Source: Xylaria sp. FL1777 (taxonomy: Eukaryota; Ascomycota; Sordariomycetes; Xylariales; Xylariaceae). From it: a DNA stretch of 39,333 nucleotides. Every line of letters begins with the position of its first letter. The first letter of the stretch is position 1. This document shows positions 11,770 through 22,140 of the stretch, one piece after another. The notes beneath the pieces were generated by a model that saw only the letters and a program-made list of their open reading frames with translations, ran no database searches and was not told the origin of the DNA. The stretch covers positions 1-39,333 of the forward strand of contig MU400803.1 of NCBI GenBank assembly GCA_022578965.1, given 5' to 3'. The translations under genes and the position numbers were made by a program.

Positions 11770-12000
11770 TTATTTGCTTTTAAATATGCTAGCTATAATT
11801 TTAGCTAACTTAAAATTAAGTAATATAGCATTAAGATTTTTAAAATGCTTTAATATAAACTGCTTAATTTTTAAGGCAATTTTATAATTATTATATTTAA
11901 TAGTAAGTTCTTTAATTATTATATTATTAAAAAAAAGTTTATATTTTATTAGTAATATATTATATAAAACTTTTAATAGCACTTTTAAAAATTAAACTAT
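11770..12000 (-). pseudogene. Decayed coding segment, copy 1 (frame differs from the central one)
   Basis: About 70 codons are still open on the minus strand (11770-11982). The matching part of copy 2 (29906-30137) encodes nearly the same peptide with KYKPFFNNVVIKEL, where copy 1 has Leu and Ile for Pro and Val, as C-to-T and G-to-A predict. The frame here has remainder 1 modulo 3, one base off the central frame, so an indel or intron lies between 11520 and 11770. The protein is unrecognised. Confidence 0.45.
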
Positions 12001-15000
12001 TAAATTTATTGCTTTTTATAAAAAAGTAGTTATTTAAAAAAAGCTTATTAATATAAAAAAAACAATTATTGTTTAACTAAAAATAAAAAGTAGTATTTAA
12101 TTATATTTTAAAAATAAATTAATTATAAAAATTATTTTATATATTGCAAACTTTTTAAAGAATTTATTATAGCTTTAAAAAAGATTAATATTGTATATAA
12201 TAACTGCGTTTATTTTTATAGCCGAATTAATTAATTAAACTTTTTTATTTTTTTTTTGCACTAAAAACTAAGCGTTATAATATAAACTATAGGTTTTTTT
12301 AAAAATGCTATGCTTAAATTAGGTTTTTAAAACCTTTATAGTAATGTTTTTTAAAGGTTTAAAGATTAAAATGCTATAAACTTGCTATGTTTTATAAAAA
12401 ACTGTTTTAATTTTATAAAAAGAAAAAATCTTATTATGTATTTTTTTTATTTTAGAAAAATTTTAAAAAAGTGCTATTTTTTTGCAATACTATATTTTGG
12501 TTAATAATACTGCTTTTTATTAAGTAAAGTTAGTTATACAAAGTTTTTTTAAAAAAATAGCTAGTTATTTAGTAATTAATTAAGTGCTTTTAAAAGTAAT
12601 GCTAAAACATAAATATATATTTTAATAAATGTTATTTTGTTAAAATAATGCAGGATTTTTTAAGTAATAGCTTGTTTTTTTTAAAGCTTGCTTTTTTTAT
12701 TTATAAGATCTAAGTAAAATAGTGCTATTAAATAACATGTTATTTTTAAAATAAATTTTTTTATTTTTTGTTTTATATATTATATTTAAAATTATTGTTT
12801 TATTTTTTATTAATTTATTAGTTTTTAAAGCTTAAAAAATTAATAATGCTTAAGTTAAAGTTATAATTAAGTTATACTTGCTTTTTGATTTATATGCAAG
12901 ATTTTTAGTTTTTATAATTGTTAATTTTTTAGCATTTTTTTGCTTTAGCGTTTTTTTTATTGTAATTAAAAATATTTTAAGTAGTTAATTATTATTAAAA
13001 ATAGCGCGGACTTTTTTATTGTTTTGTATTTTTAGATTTTTAAAAAGTTCGATATTTTATATAAAAAAAATTAAAAAAGCTACTAACGTTATATTATTAT
13101 ATAGGTTTTAATTTTTTTAAAAGTTTACACTTGTATATTTTTTTAAACTATGTTTTTTTAATTTTTTTTTTGTTTTTTTTTGCTAATTGTTAGATTTTCT
13201 ATTTAAGGTCCGGTATTTTTGTGCTTTTTATAGCTTATTTGCTAAGCTAGTAATTTAATAAATATATATTAGTTTTTTAGTTACTAACATTTTTAAGTTT
13301 TTAAACTTAGTTTTTTAATATAGTTTATTACTAATATAATAATTTAGCTTGTTTTAAATATTATATTAGTTATTATATAAAAGCTCTAAAAATATAAACT
13401 TATTTAAAACTTTATAATAAAGTTTATTTTTAGTAATAAAAAGTAAATAACTTGTTTTTTGCTAACTATATATAGCAAAAAAAGTAGTAACCTTTTATTT
13501 ATTTAAATAGTAGTTTTTAAGCATTTTATATATTTAACTAAATTGCTAGTTTAGTTAAATCTTTTTTAAGTTATATTTATATTTTTAGTAATAAAGCTAT
13601 TTTTATTAATAAATAAATTTATAATAATGTTAAACTATGCTTTAAAATTAATAATTTTAATAATATTTTTTTTATAGATTTTGTTTTTTATTTTTATAGT
13701 AAGCTTTAAATAAAGCTATATATATTTTTTTAGCTTTATAACGCCTAAAGATATAGCTAAAATATTTTGCAATTTTAGCAGCAAAGCTAATATAAAGCAT
13801 AAATTTAAAAAGCTTAAGTATTTTTAGTTAAAATAATTTGTTAAGCTTAAGTTTTTTTTATTATAAAATCTATACTTTAATGTTTTTTTAAATAAGTTTA
13901 AGCTACTACTACTAATATAATTATTATATTTTTTATAAATCTTTATTTTAAAAAGGTTAAAAGTTTAGTTAATGCTTTTTAAAACTATTAATATTAGCTG
14001 CGTTAGCTTTTTAAGCTTTTTTTTTTCTTTTAGTACTATTAGTATAAAATTAGCATAAAGCTAAAGTTTAATTAAAAATATTACTTTTTTTAAAGGCAGC
14101 ATAAATATAACAATTAGTAATTTTTGTTTTTTTAGGTTATTTTTAAATAATAAATATATAGTATTATATTAGTTTAAAATCTTAAAAAGTATTTTATTAA
14201 ACTTTAGCTTGTTTTTTAACGTTTAAAGATTTAAAGTAATATAAGCAAAAAACAATATTATTTAATTATTTTATTAGTTTTAATTATAAAGAACTTTTAT
14301 TATTTTATAGCATTACTTATTTAAAAAAGCAGCTATAAAGCTAAATTAAAGCATATAAGTATATATAATAAAACTGTTATATTTTATTTTTTTATTTATT
14401 TGTACTACTAAATAGTTTAATAAAAAGCTAGTTTTATAAATATTATTTAGCAATTTATATTTATTAAGCTAATTAGCTAATTATAATATTAGCTAAGAAC
14501 TTTTTTGTGCTTTTTTAACTGCTAGCTATTAAAATTTTATATTATTTTTTAAAAAGTTTACGTTTTTATAAAAAAAAGCATTTTTTATGTTTATTTAAGT
14601 TAAAACTTTTTGCAATAAAGTTTTTAGTTAAGCTTTATATTTTAATTTATTGCTTTTTTTTTTTAAAATAAGTTATAATATATTTAATTTAATTTACTAA
14701 TTTAAACTTTTACTAAAGTTATTTAAAAGTAGTAGTATTATTTTTAGTATTAGCTTAAGTATTTTTACTGCTTTAAAATATAATTTAGCTTTTGTTTAAG
14801 CAATTATTTAAATAAAAATACTAAAGTATTTTAAAACTTTTAGTATAAGGTTTTTAAAAGTAATATTTGTTTTTTTATTTAAAAAGTTTTTAAACTTTTT
14901 AGCTTATATTTTTTTAAATTCCAAGCTTTTTTCTGTAAGTTTTGCTTTTTAAATTCTTTAAAGCTTTTAATAATTAAAACTTTTTAGTTTTAGTAAAATA

Positions 15001-17220
15001 CTTTGCTTGTAAAAATTATTGTTTATTTATATATTTTTAGTATTAAGCTAAATAAAAGACTTATTGTTATTTAAATAAATTTTTTTAATTGTTTAATTTA
15101 CAAAAGGTTTTTTTTTTTATTTTTTAGGTTTTTTTTTATTTTTTGTTTAATAAAAAGTAGCTTTTTTAGTTAAAAGCTTATAACAATTAGCTTAAAACAT
15201 ATTTACGCTAATCCTTTTGCTTAATATATAGCTTTGCAAAACTTTAGTGCTATTTATGTTATAAAAAGTACTTTATATAAAGTTTTAATTAGTTGCAATA
15301 AAGCTATTATTTAGTTTGTTGTTTATTAAGTTGTTTTTTTTAACATTATAAGCTTTTATTAATTTTATTTTATAAAGCATACTAGTTTAATTATTAGTTT
15401 TTTTATTTAAAAATTAGTTTAGCTGCTTATTATTTAGCTAGTAAAGTTTTTTTTTTTTTTAATTTTTTTGTTTGCTTTTTATTTTAGCATTTAAATCTTT
15501 ATTATTTAAAATAAGATTTTTTTTTTGCAGTTAATAATAAGCTTTTTGCTTAAGTAGTTTATTATTGCTTAAAATAAAGTTATATATTTATTTTATTGCA
15601 GCATTAAAAATTTCTTTTTTATTTTTGCTAATTTTTACAACTTTAAAAAGAACTTTTATATATTTAAAGCTTGCAAAAAATTTTAGCTTTTTTAAGTACT
15701 ATTTAAAGTTTTAATATATAATGTTTTTTTTTTTTAATTTATAAACAAAACTACATTTATAAACGTAATAATTATTTATGCTATATTTTTAATAAATAGT
15801 TTTTTTTACTAAATAAAAATTGTTTAATTTTATTTGTTATAAAAAATTAAACAATTATTTGTTTTGTTTTTGTTTTTTAAAGTTATATTTATTTTTTTGT
15901 AAATATTTAAAAGTTATAGCATTAATACTAAATATTTGCTTTTTTAATAAGTTTATGTTAATTTTGTAATATTATAGTACTTATAGTTTTTAATTAACTA
16001 GTTAAACATATTAATTTTGTAGTTTTTTTAGCATTTTTTTTAGTTTTTTATTTATAATTGCTATATTTTTTTGTTTTAATTTTAATTGCTATATTTGCTT
16101 AATAATATTATTTATGTTTTAGTTATAAGTAAAGTATTAAGCTAATTTTATTTGCTATTTTTTAATAATAACTGTTTTAATAGCTAATATAGTTATATTA
16201 ATAGCTAGCTTAATAATATTAATAACAATATATAAAAGCTTATTAAAATTATAATTATATAAATAATTAACTTTTTTTTATGTTTTATATACTTTTTTTG
16301 TTCTTTTAAAATAAAGATTTAGCTTGGACTTTTTATTAATTTAATTGTTTAATGTTTTATAAAAGTTTTTATAAAATATTTTGTTTAAGTTATTATATAA
16401 CTTTTTAAAAAACTTTATTATTTTATTAATAATATTTTAATTTAGCTTTTTAAGCAAACTTTAAGTAAATTAAAAATTAAAGTAATAATTTTTTTAAGCT
16501 TTAATATTTTTAATATATATTTAATGCTAAAAAAAATAAGTTTTAAAATTAGTAAAATATATAGCTTTTAAGCAAGCTTTAAAATTTTGCAATATAGTAA
16601 TAGCAAACTTATTTTATTTAAAGTTTTAAAGCTTAAACTTTTGCTTAAGCAGTTTATAAGCTTTAGTTTATAATAAATAATTTTTTAGTATTATTTTTAC
16701 TATTTTTTTTGTTTAAAAAGTATTATAATAAATAAAGATTTATTTAATTTTATTAATGTTTTTAAAACGCTTTATATAAAAAAAAGCATTTAAATCGTTT
16801 AGCTATTTGTTTATTTTTAATTTATTAAATAATAAATGCTAGTTTAACTTTAAGTTAAAAAGCATAAATAATAGCTTAATTTTAGCATTATGCTTATTAT
16901 TAAAATAGCTTAAGCTAAATAAAGTTACTTTAATACTTTTTAGAAATAATAAGCTAATTATTTTTATTTTTTTTGTTTATAAGTAGTTTTAATGTTTTTT
17001 ATATATTAAAGTAAGAAAATTTAACGATTTTTTATAGCTAGATTATTTAACTAAGCTATAATTTTTAGATTTTTAAGCTATATAATAAATTAAAGTAAAG
17101 TTTATATAAAAGTAACAAAAAAAGTAAGCTGCAAAAAATAATAAAAGTAAACTACAAAAAATAATAAAAGTAAGCTAAGTAAAAATATAGGTTTAAAAAA
17201 AAAGAAAATATAAAATGCTA
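12001..17220 (-). other. Interior of copy 1, only partly read; coding traces near its right end
   Basis: I read about 16440-16740 and found a protein-like minus-strand frame (remainder 0) with few stops. The stretch around 17060-17220 reads poorly in all frames I tried and carries a 23-bp tandem duplication whose copy number differs between the two elements, so it is probably non-coding. I did not fully translate 12001-16440. It is collinear with copy 2 and shows the same mutated character, so more decayed coding sequence is likely, and any reverse transcriptase might lie here. Confidence 0.35.
17110..17166. repeat. 23-bp tandem duplication, two units in copy 1
   Basis: A unit of the form GCAAAAAATAATAAAAGTAA plus three bases occurs twice in a row here and once in copy 2 near 35265-35290. 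It accounts for nearly the whole 24-bp length difference between the two 15-kb elements. As 23 is not a multiple of 3, it suggests this spot is not coding. Confidence 0.7.
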
Positions 17221-18050
17221 AAAGTTTTTAGGTATTTTAAATATTTAAGTTTTTTTATGCTGTTTTTTTGGACTTTTTTTTTAAAAAACCTAACGATTTT
17301 TTTTGTTTATATTTATAAAAACTGCTAGCTTGTTTTTTATAGCTTTTTAAGTTTTTTTTTAAATGCTTTTATATTTTTGTTTTTTGTGCACTTTTATTTT
17401 TTTATATGCTTTATAACGTTTAGTTTTTTTATTTTTTAGTTTAGTTTGCTTTATTTTACGCAAGTTTTATTAAATAAGCTTTATTTTTTTATAGCTTTTT
17501 ATTTATAAAAGTAGCATGCTTTTTTTTTTTTTTTAAAGCTTTTTTATTTAATAATAAGTGCTATAAAAAAGCAATAGCTACGTTTTACGTAAAGTTTTTA
17601 AGCAATAACTAGCTTATATTTAAAAAACTTTGCTTTTTATTTTTTAATAAAGAACTATATTAGCTTAAAAAATAAAGTATATTTTTAATTATTAATAGTT
17701 TTATATATTAATGTATAAACTTAGACTTATTTAATATAAATAAGCATTAAATTTGCTTGCATTATAGCTTTTAAAAGTTTTAGCAACTTTTATTTTTTTT
17801 TAAGCTTATTTTTTGTTTTTTTTTGTTTATATAAAAGCAATTATGCTTTTTTTTTTGTAAAGCATTAGCTTTTTAGCGAAAATTTTTTTTTTTTAGCTTT
17901 TTAAGGGTTTTTAATAAACAGTTTTCTAGCTACGCTATTTTAAAAATTATGTTAACATTTTAATATTTAATTGTTGTTTTGCTAGAAAAAATAAAAGCGC
18001 TTTGCAAACTAAACTAAAAAAAACAGTTTAACATTTTTATATGTTTATTT
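17221..18050 (-). pseudogene. Decayed first coding region of the LTR element, copy 1, possibly Gag-like by position
   Basis: On the minus strand this is the coding segment nearest the presumed 5' LTR. From about 17960 to 17535 one frame reads as a helical, charged protein (for example ANLMLIYIK and KLYVKRSYCFFIALIIK). From 17520 to 17221 a lysine-rich frame, probably once Glu-rich and disordered, fits best one frame away, with the switch at a 15-T run (17520-17534) present at the same length in both copies. A Gag-type protein would be expected at this place, but no zinc knuckle is visible and no start codon could be fixed. The call rests on position only. Copy 2 has the same layout at about 35334-36163. 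Confidence 0.4.
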
Positions 18051-18304
18051 TAAACTTTAATAATTAAAAGTTGCTAGCTTAAATGTTTATTACTAATTAT
18101 AATTAAACTGCTTGCATTAAGCAAGCTTTGCTTATTATTAGCTAAAATAGCTAAATATAATATATTATGTTTTGCTTATAGAAATTATAGCAATTAATAA
18201 ATAAATAAATTAAACATATAAATTAGCAATAATAAATTGCTTGTTTGTTAGTTTTATAGTATTATTTGTAGTAAATAAAAGATTAGCTTTATTAAAAATA
18301 CTAA

Positions 18305-18608
18305 TAAAATAAAGCAATACAATTGCATAAAATTTACTATATTACTTTAATTGCAAAGAAATAAGTTATAACTTATATATTTAAACAATTAAGCTATATA
18401 TAAATTAAAAAATTAAACAATTAATTAAAGGGCTATTTAATAATATAAATAAAGCAACTATAGCTAATTTTTATTTTGTTATGCGTTATTGTTAAGTTTA
18501 TACTTTAAAATCTAGCGTAATACTTATACTTTTATTCTTACTATATAACTTAGCTTAAACTTACTTTAACTAGCTAGTTAGCTTATTTAGCTACTTTACT
18601 TTATTTCA
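18305..18608 (-). repeat. Right LTR of copy 1 (5' LTR in coding orientation)
   Basis: Length is 304 bp. It starts TAAAATAAAG (TG mutated to TA) and keeps the CTTTATTTCA end. The GC-rich motif seen in the left LTR has decayed to AATACAATTGCATAA. It carries the exact palindrome AACTAGCTAGTT at 18568-18579. All compared differences from 3628-3931 are transitions. Confidence 0.85.
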
Positions 18609-18612
18609 ATAG
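18609..18612. repeat. Target site duplication ATAG, right
   Basis: This exact partner of 3624-3627 lies directly after the terminal CA of the right LTR. Confidence 0.65.
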
Positions 18613-19895
18613 TTAAATTTATTATAAAAAAGTGCAATATTTATAATAAAGCTAAAGTAGCTTAATATAAGCTTTATAAACTGCTATAATGTATATAAAT
18701 ATTTAAACAAACATAGTATATTATTGCTTAAGATTTTATTATAGTACTACTTTTATTAATTAATTTAGTTATAAAAGTATAATATAATAAAATATAAGTT
18801 ATTATTAATAAACTTACTAAGTATGCTTACTTTTTATTGTTTAAAGAAAATGCAATAATTAAACAACTTATTTATGTTTTTATATGTTAATATTTAAATA
18901 AGCATAAGTTACTAAAAAAAATTATTTTAAACTAAAATAAGTTGTTTATTTTTAAGTTTAAAACTAGCTTTTTTAAACTTATTAGTATTAAACTAAAGTT
19001 TTTAATTGCTTATTACTTATAAACAAATAAACAAACAAAAAAATTAAACTAAATACTAAAACAATATTTATAAAGTTATATTAATTATTAATAAAACAAT
19101 TAAGTAAAACTATTATTAATAGCATAAATTTTATATAATATATTAATAAACAAAAATATAAACATATTTTTGTATAAAGCTATTTATAAATAGCAAGCAA
19201 TTACTAAAAAACAAAAAAAAACATTAATAAAAATACTTGCTATTTTAACTATAGTATTTTAAGCAAGAATTATTATAATAAAAATTAAAACGCTATAAGC
19301 TAAACTATAATTATGCTTTTAGTTTTTATAACAATAGATATTAATATATTATAACAAAAAATAAACTAAAGAACTAACCTTTAAAAAGAAAAACAAAGTT
19401 TATTTGCTATAATAAAAACAAAATGTAAACACTAATATTTTTTAAATTAAAACAAAACAACTAAGCAATAAATTAAAATTTAAAAAACTTGGCTTTTTTA
19501 AAATTAAAAAAATTATTTTATTTATTAACTATAAATTATTATTATTAAAAAATATATAAATTTACTTTATTTTTTATATTTTTTTACTAGAATTAGCACT
19601 TATTAAAATATTTATTAAAACATAACTAAAAATAAAAACAAATTAAAACGTTTATAAAGTTAAAAATATACTAAATTTTTGTTAAAACAACAATAACCTA
19701 AAGTATTTTATTAAATAAAAAAAATATTTATATGTTAATAATACTTAAAAACTTAAAAAATATTTAAAAACTACTAAAGTAGTTATAAATTAGTTTTACT
19801 GCTAATATTTTAACTGCTTAAAACTAAAAAAAAAAAGTTAACTTTAAAAAAAACGCCTAAAAAATTTTAATTAAACTTAGATAAAGCAGCTTATG
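18613..19895 (+). pseudogene. Decayed plus-strand frame of TIR element, 3' part after the insertion
   Basis: This continues the frame that ends at 3627 when the LTR element and one ATAG are removed. It reads as a protein-like but heavily interrupted frame; stops are TAA and TAG. Recognisable texture includes LLSMLTFYCL near 18815 and KRKTKFICYNKNKM near 19390. The frame can be followed to about 19890 (KQLMLL, then TAG). I recognise no transposase catalytic triad; Asp and Glu codons would mostly have turned into Asn and Lys. If this is the transposase, it is dead. The stop density is higher than in the LTR element's frames, so the frame is less certain. Confidence 0.3.
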
Positions 19896-20441
19896 CTGCT
19901 TTAGCTTACTTTTTTTGTTATTTTTGCTTTTTTGCTAGCGCTTTTTGTTCTTTTTTAATGCGTTCTATTTTGTTTAGTTTATTTAAAAACTAAAGCTTTT
20001 ATTAAATTATTTTAATACCTTTTGTTTTTAAAAAACGTTTTTATATATAAAGCTAAGCTAACTTGCTTAAAATAAAGTTAAAGCTATTTTAAGCTTGTTT
20101 TAATTTTTTTTGAACTAAAAATAGCTGTTATTTTGCTTGCTTTTTTTTTTTTTTAAAACAACAATATTTAAAAACTATATTATTAATTAAGTTAATTAAA
20201 ACTCCTAATTTGTTGCAAAAATAACTAGCATATACGCATTTAAAACAACAAAACATATTATTTATTATTTTATATATTAATAACTAATTAAAGCAGTAAA
20301 AACAAGGTATAACTTTATAGCTAATAAAATTAATAAAAAAAGCAAAAATAAGTTTTTGCTTTGTTTTAAATAAACAGTTAGTTTTTTTAATGCGCTTTAA
20401 TATTATAACATATAAAAAAAAAAAAAAGGAAAAATACTTAC
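19880..20441 (-). pseudogene. Possible decayed minus-strand gene of TIR element, converging on the plus frame
   Basis: Minus-strand reading at 19925-20010 gives LNKLNKIERIKKEQKALAKK. With Lys taken as mutated Glu, this recalls the charged helical tails common at the C-terminus of fungal pogo-type and other transposase-associated proteins. Upstream, a candidate intron (20359-20441) has GTAAGT, a CTAAC branch-like site and AG in 83 bp, a typical fungal intron size. An inward TATA-like box in the right TIR could serve this gene. The family resemblance is impressionistic and the gene would be short (about 150-200 codons), so this is a weak call. Confidence 0.22.
20359..20441 (-). other. Candidate fungal-type intron
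   Basis: On the minus strand: GTAAGT at 20441-20436, CTAAC within 20376-20382, then an AG at 20360-20359. Spacing and length (83 bp) fit ascomycete introns. Such short signals can arise by chance in AT-rich DNA, and no exon identity confirms it. Confidence 0.22.
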
Positions 20442-20591
20442 GGAAAATTGTTAAAACAACAATTTTAAAAAAAAGGAAATAATATTATAAAATTAGCATA
20501 AAAGTAACTTTTAAAGCAGCTTAATGCTTTTATATATATTTTGCACCTTTTTTTTTGCTAGCTAAAGCTAAAATTACATAATAACTTATTT

Positions 20592-20695
20592 AGCTTACTA
20601 AGCTTATAATAATTTAAAGCTTATTAAGCTTACAATAATTTAAAGCTTACTAAGCTTATAATAATTTAATGCTTACTAAACTCGCAATAATTTAA
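20592..20695 (-). repeat. Subterminal tandem array in right TIR, 4 x 26 bp
   Basis: Four 26-bp units start at 20592, 20618, 20644 and 20670, each of the form AGCTTACTAAGCTTATAATA plus ATTTAA, the mirror of 2971-3074. The last unit differs most, matching the divergent outermost unit on the left. Confidence 0.85.
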
Positions 20696-20885
20696 AAAAA
20701 GTTATTACTTTTTTTACCTTTTTTTTGTTTATATAATTATGCACTTTTTATATTTAGTTATTTACTTAGTTTTAGTTTTTTAGCTATTAATTTTCTTATA
20801 ACTGCTAAGCACTAATATATTTATTACTTTTAATTCTTTAAGACCTTTATTAATACATAGTAATAAAAGTACCCCGAAAACCTCT

Positions 20886-20903
20886 TTAACGGACTACCGT
20901 TAA
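20886..20903. repeat. Perfect hairpin in right TIR
   Basis: TTAACGG, ACTA, CCGTTAA: 7-bp stems with a 4-base loop. The left TIR holds a decayed version at 2763-2780 with one stem base changed on each side (TTAACAG and TCGTTAA), both changes of the G-to-A / C-to-T type. Confidence 0.7.
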
Positions 20904-20938
20904 GGATTCTATTATTACTTACAAATCAAAACCCTAAA

Positions 20939-20974
20939 AGCAAACTTATTATATTAATATATAATAGGTTTATT
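20939..20974. repeat. Palindromic tip of right TIR
   Basis: Mirror of 2692-2727. The arms have been mutated independently of the left copy: one arm keeps AGCAAACTTATTATAT and the other reads ATATAATAGGTTTATT. Confidence 0.7.
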
Positions 20975-20979
20975 ACATT

Positions 20980-21764
20980 AGTATATTATAAACTTTTTAT
21001 TAAGTAGCTATTTTTGCTATAAGCTAAAAATAAGTTGCTACTATTATATTTGCTAAACAATATTATTTTTTTAAAGCTTTATAATTTATATATATTATTA
21101 TAATAGCAACTTATAATAGCTTATAAGCTATTATAATATAATTTAAATTTATTAGCTTACTATTTAATATATAAAACCTAATTGCTAGTTTTATAAGTTT
21201 TAATTAAGCTTTTTTTTTTTTGCAAATAAGCTTAAATTTAGTTTTTTAATGCTTTTAAATTACTAAAGTAGTTATATATTAATAATGCTTTATAGTTTTA
21301 TGCTAAATATTGCTAAAATTTAACTTTTTTTTTTTTGTTTAGATTTTTAATATAATTAGTAATCTTTATAACTAATTATTAATTTAATAGCTATATTTTA
21401 AACAACAAAAAATAGTTATTATAGCTATTAAGCTTTAAAGTTTAGTTATATATATAAATAGCTGCTTTTAATAAAGTTTAAAAATTAAAATAGCAATAAG
21501 TTAAACTTTTATATAATATAATTTGCTTAATATTATTATTAGCTTTTTTAACTTTGTTATTATTTTTAAGTTTTTTAAATATAATTAATTTTACAATAAA
21601 ACTGTTTAATTTATGCTAATTAGTTGCTTTTTTGCTTATAAATATGCTTATATTATTGTTTATTTATTTTTTAAAAAAACTAAACATTTTGCTAATTTAT
21701 TAAATTAATAGTTTTATTGCTTTAAAACTAATATTAGGCATTATTTTTGCTTTAACTTATGTAA
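20980..21764. other. AT-rich spacer between the two elements, no gene seen
   Basis: This is unique sequence between the right end of the TIR element and the second LTR element. I found no frame, repeat or RNA signal I would defend. If nothing was rearranged, it is the original DNA that the TIR element inserted into, so it should join 1482-2686 directly. Confidence 0.4.
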
Positions 21765-22068
21765 TGAAATAAAGCAGTGCGATCGCGCAAGATTTACTAT
21801 ACTACTCTAATTGCAAGAAAATAAATCATAACTTACGCATTTAAGCAATTAGGCCATATATAAATTAAAAAATTAAACAATTAATAAAAAAGCTATTTAA
21901 TAATACAAAAAAAGCAACTATAGCTAATTTTTATTTTATTATGCATTATTGTTAAGTTTATACTTCGAAATTTAGCATAATACTTATATTTTCATTTCTA
22001 TTATATAATTTAGCTTAAACTTACTTTAATTAGCTAGTTAGCTTATTTAGCTATTTTATTTTATTTTA
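21765..22068 (-). repeat. Left LTR of copy 2
   Basis: 304 bp, starts TGAAATAAAG. It keeps the GC-rich motif GTGCGATCGCGCAAG (21777-21791) and other mutable dinucleotides (CTCT, ATCA, GGCC) lost in the other LTRs, so it is the best template for the ancestral LTR. The inner palindrome has one change (AATTAGCTAGTT, 22028-22039). Confidence 0.85.
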
Positions 22069-22140
22069 ATTTTTTTTTATTAAAATATAGCTGCTTTTAG
22101 TTTATTTTAATACTTATAATTATATAGTTCTTTATTTTTA

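Larger units (their letters stand above)
3628..18608 (-). mobile_element. LTR-type element, copy 1 (14,981 bp), nested in the TIR element
   Basis: It is bounded by 304-bp direct repeats at 3628-3931 and 18305-18608. These begin TGAAATAAAG and end CTTTATTTCA in the least mutated versions, so the LTR ends are 10-bp inverted repeats with TG...CA. It is flanked by ATAG. Long frames on the minus strand make the left LTR the 3' one. An A9 tract (minus strand, 3933-3941) sits one base from it, as a polypurine tract would. The primer site at the other end is not readable: it starts TTAGTA, possibly mutated from TTGG. Fungal LTR elements are usually 5-8 kb, so 15 kb is very large. A second collinear copy follows at 21765. 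No reverse transcriptase or integrase was recognised. Confidence 0.75.
2687..20979 (+). mobile_element. TIR DNA-transposon-like element, interrupted by a nested LTR element
   Basis: The two ends are inverted repeats of exactly 495 bp each, 2687-3181 and 20485-20979, aligning without indels and differing almost only by C/T and G/A. Subtracting the nested 14,981-bp LTR element and one 4-bp target copy leaves about 3.3 kb, a normal size for a Class II element. The tip reads A(G/A)T(A/G)TAACAAAC, and each TIR carries a palindrome, a 4 x 26-bp tandem array and an inward TATA-like box. I could not find a clear target duplication: neither a TA dinucleotide nor an 8-9-bp repeat matches across the ends. 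Long TIRs occur in Mutator-like elements, while tips starting AGT occur in fungal pogo/Fot1 elements. The superfamily stays open. Confidence 0.75.
20485..20979 (-). repeat. Right terminal inverted repeat, 495 bp
   Basis: Reverse complement of 2687-3181 over its full length. The outer third is far less mutated than the left TIR: at 20871-20935 it keeps CCCC, GG, CGG and CCG strings. It carries the mirror TATA-like box (20528-20537), the 26-bp array (20592-20695), an intact hairpin (20886-20903) and the palindrome (20939-20974). Confidence 0.85.

Noticed and set aside
18815..18875. Resemblance of LLSMLTFYCL to the conserved Leu-rich part of DUF3435 tyrosine recombinases (Starship captains)
   Set aside because: The key Gly-Ser-Arg-Pro-Gly stretch expected next is absent, and the residues seen cannot be derived from it by C-to-T or G-to-A changes.
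2678..20988. Target duplication (TA or 9 bp) for the TIR element
   Set aside because: Flanks AGCTATTAA and AGTATATTA look alike but do not match in register; no TA is present at both ends.
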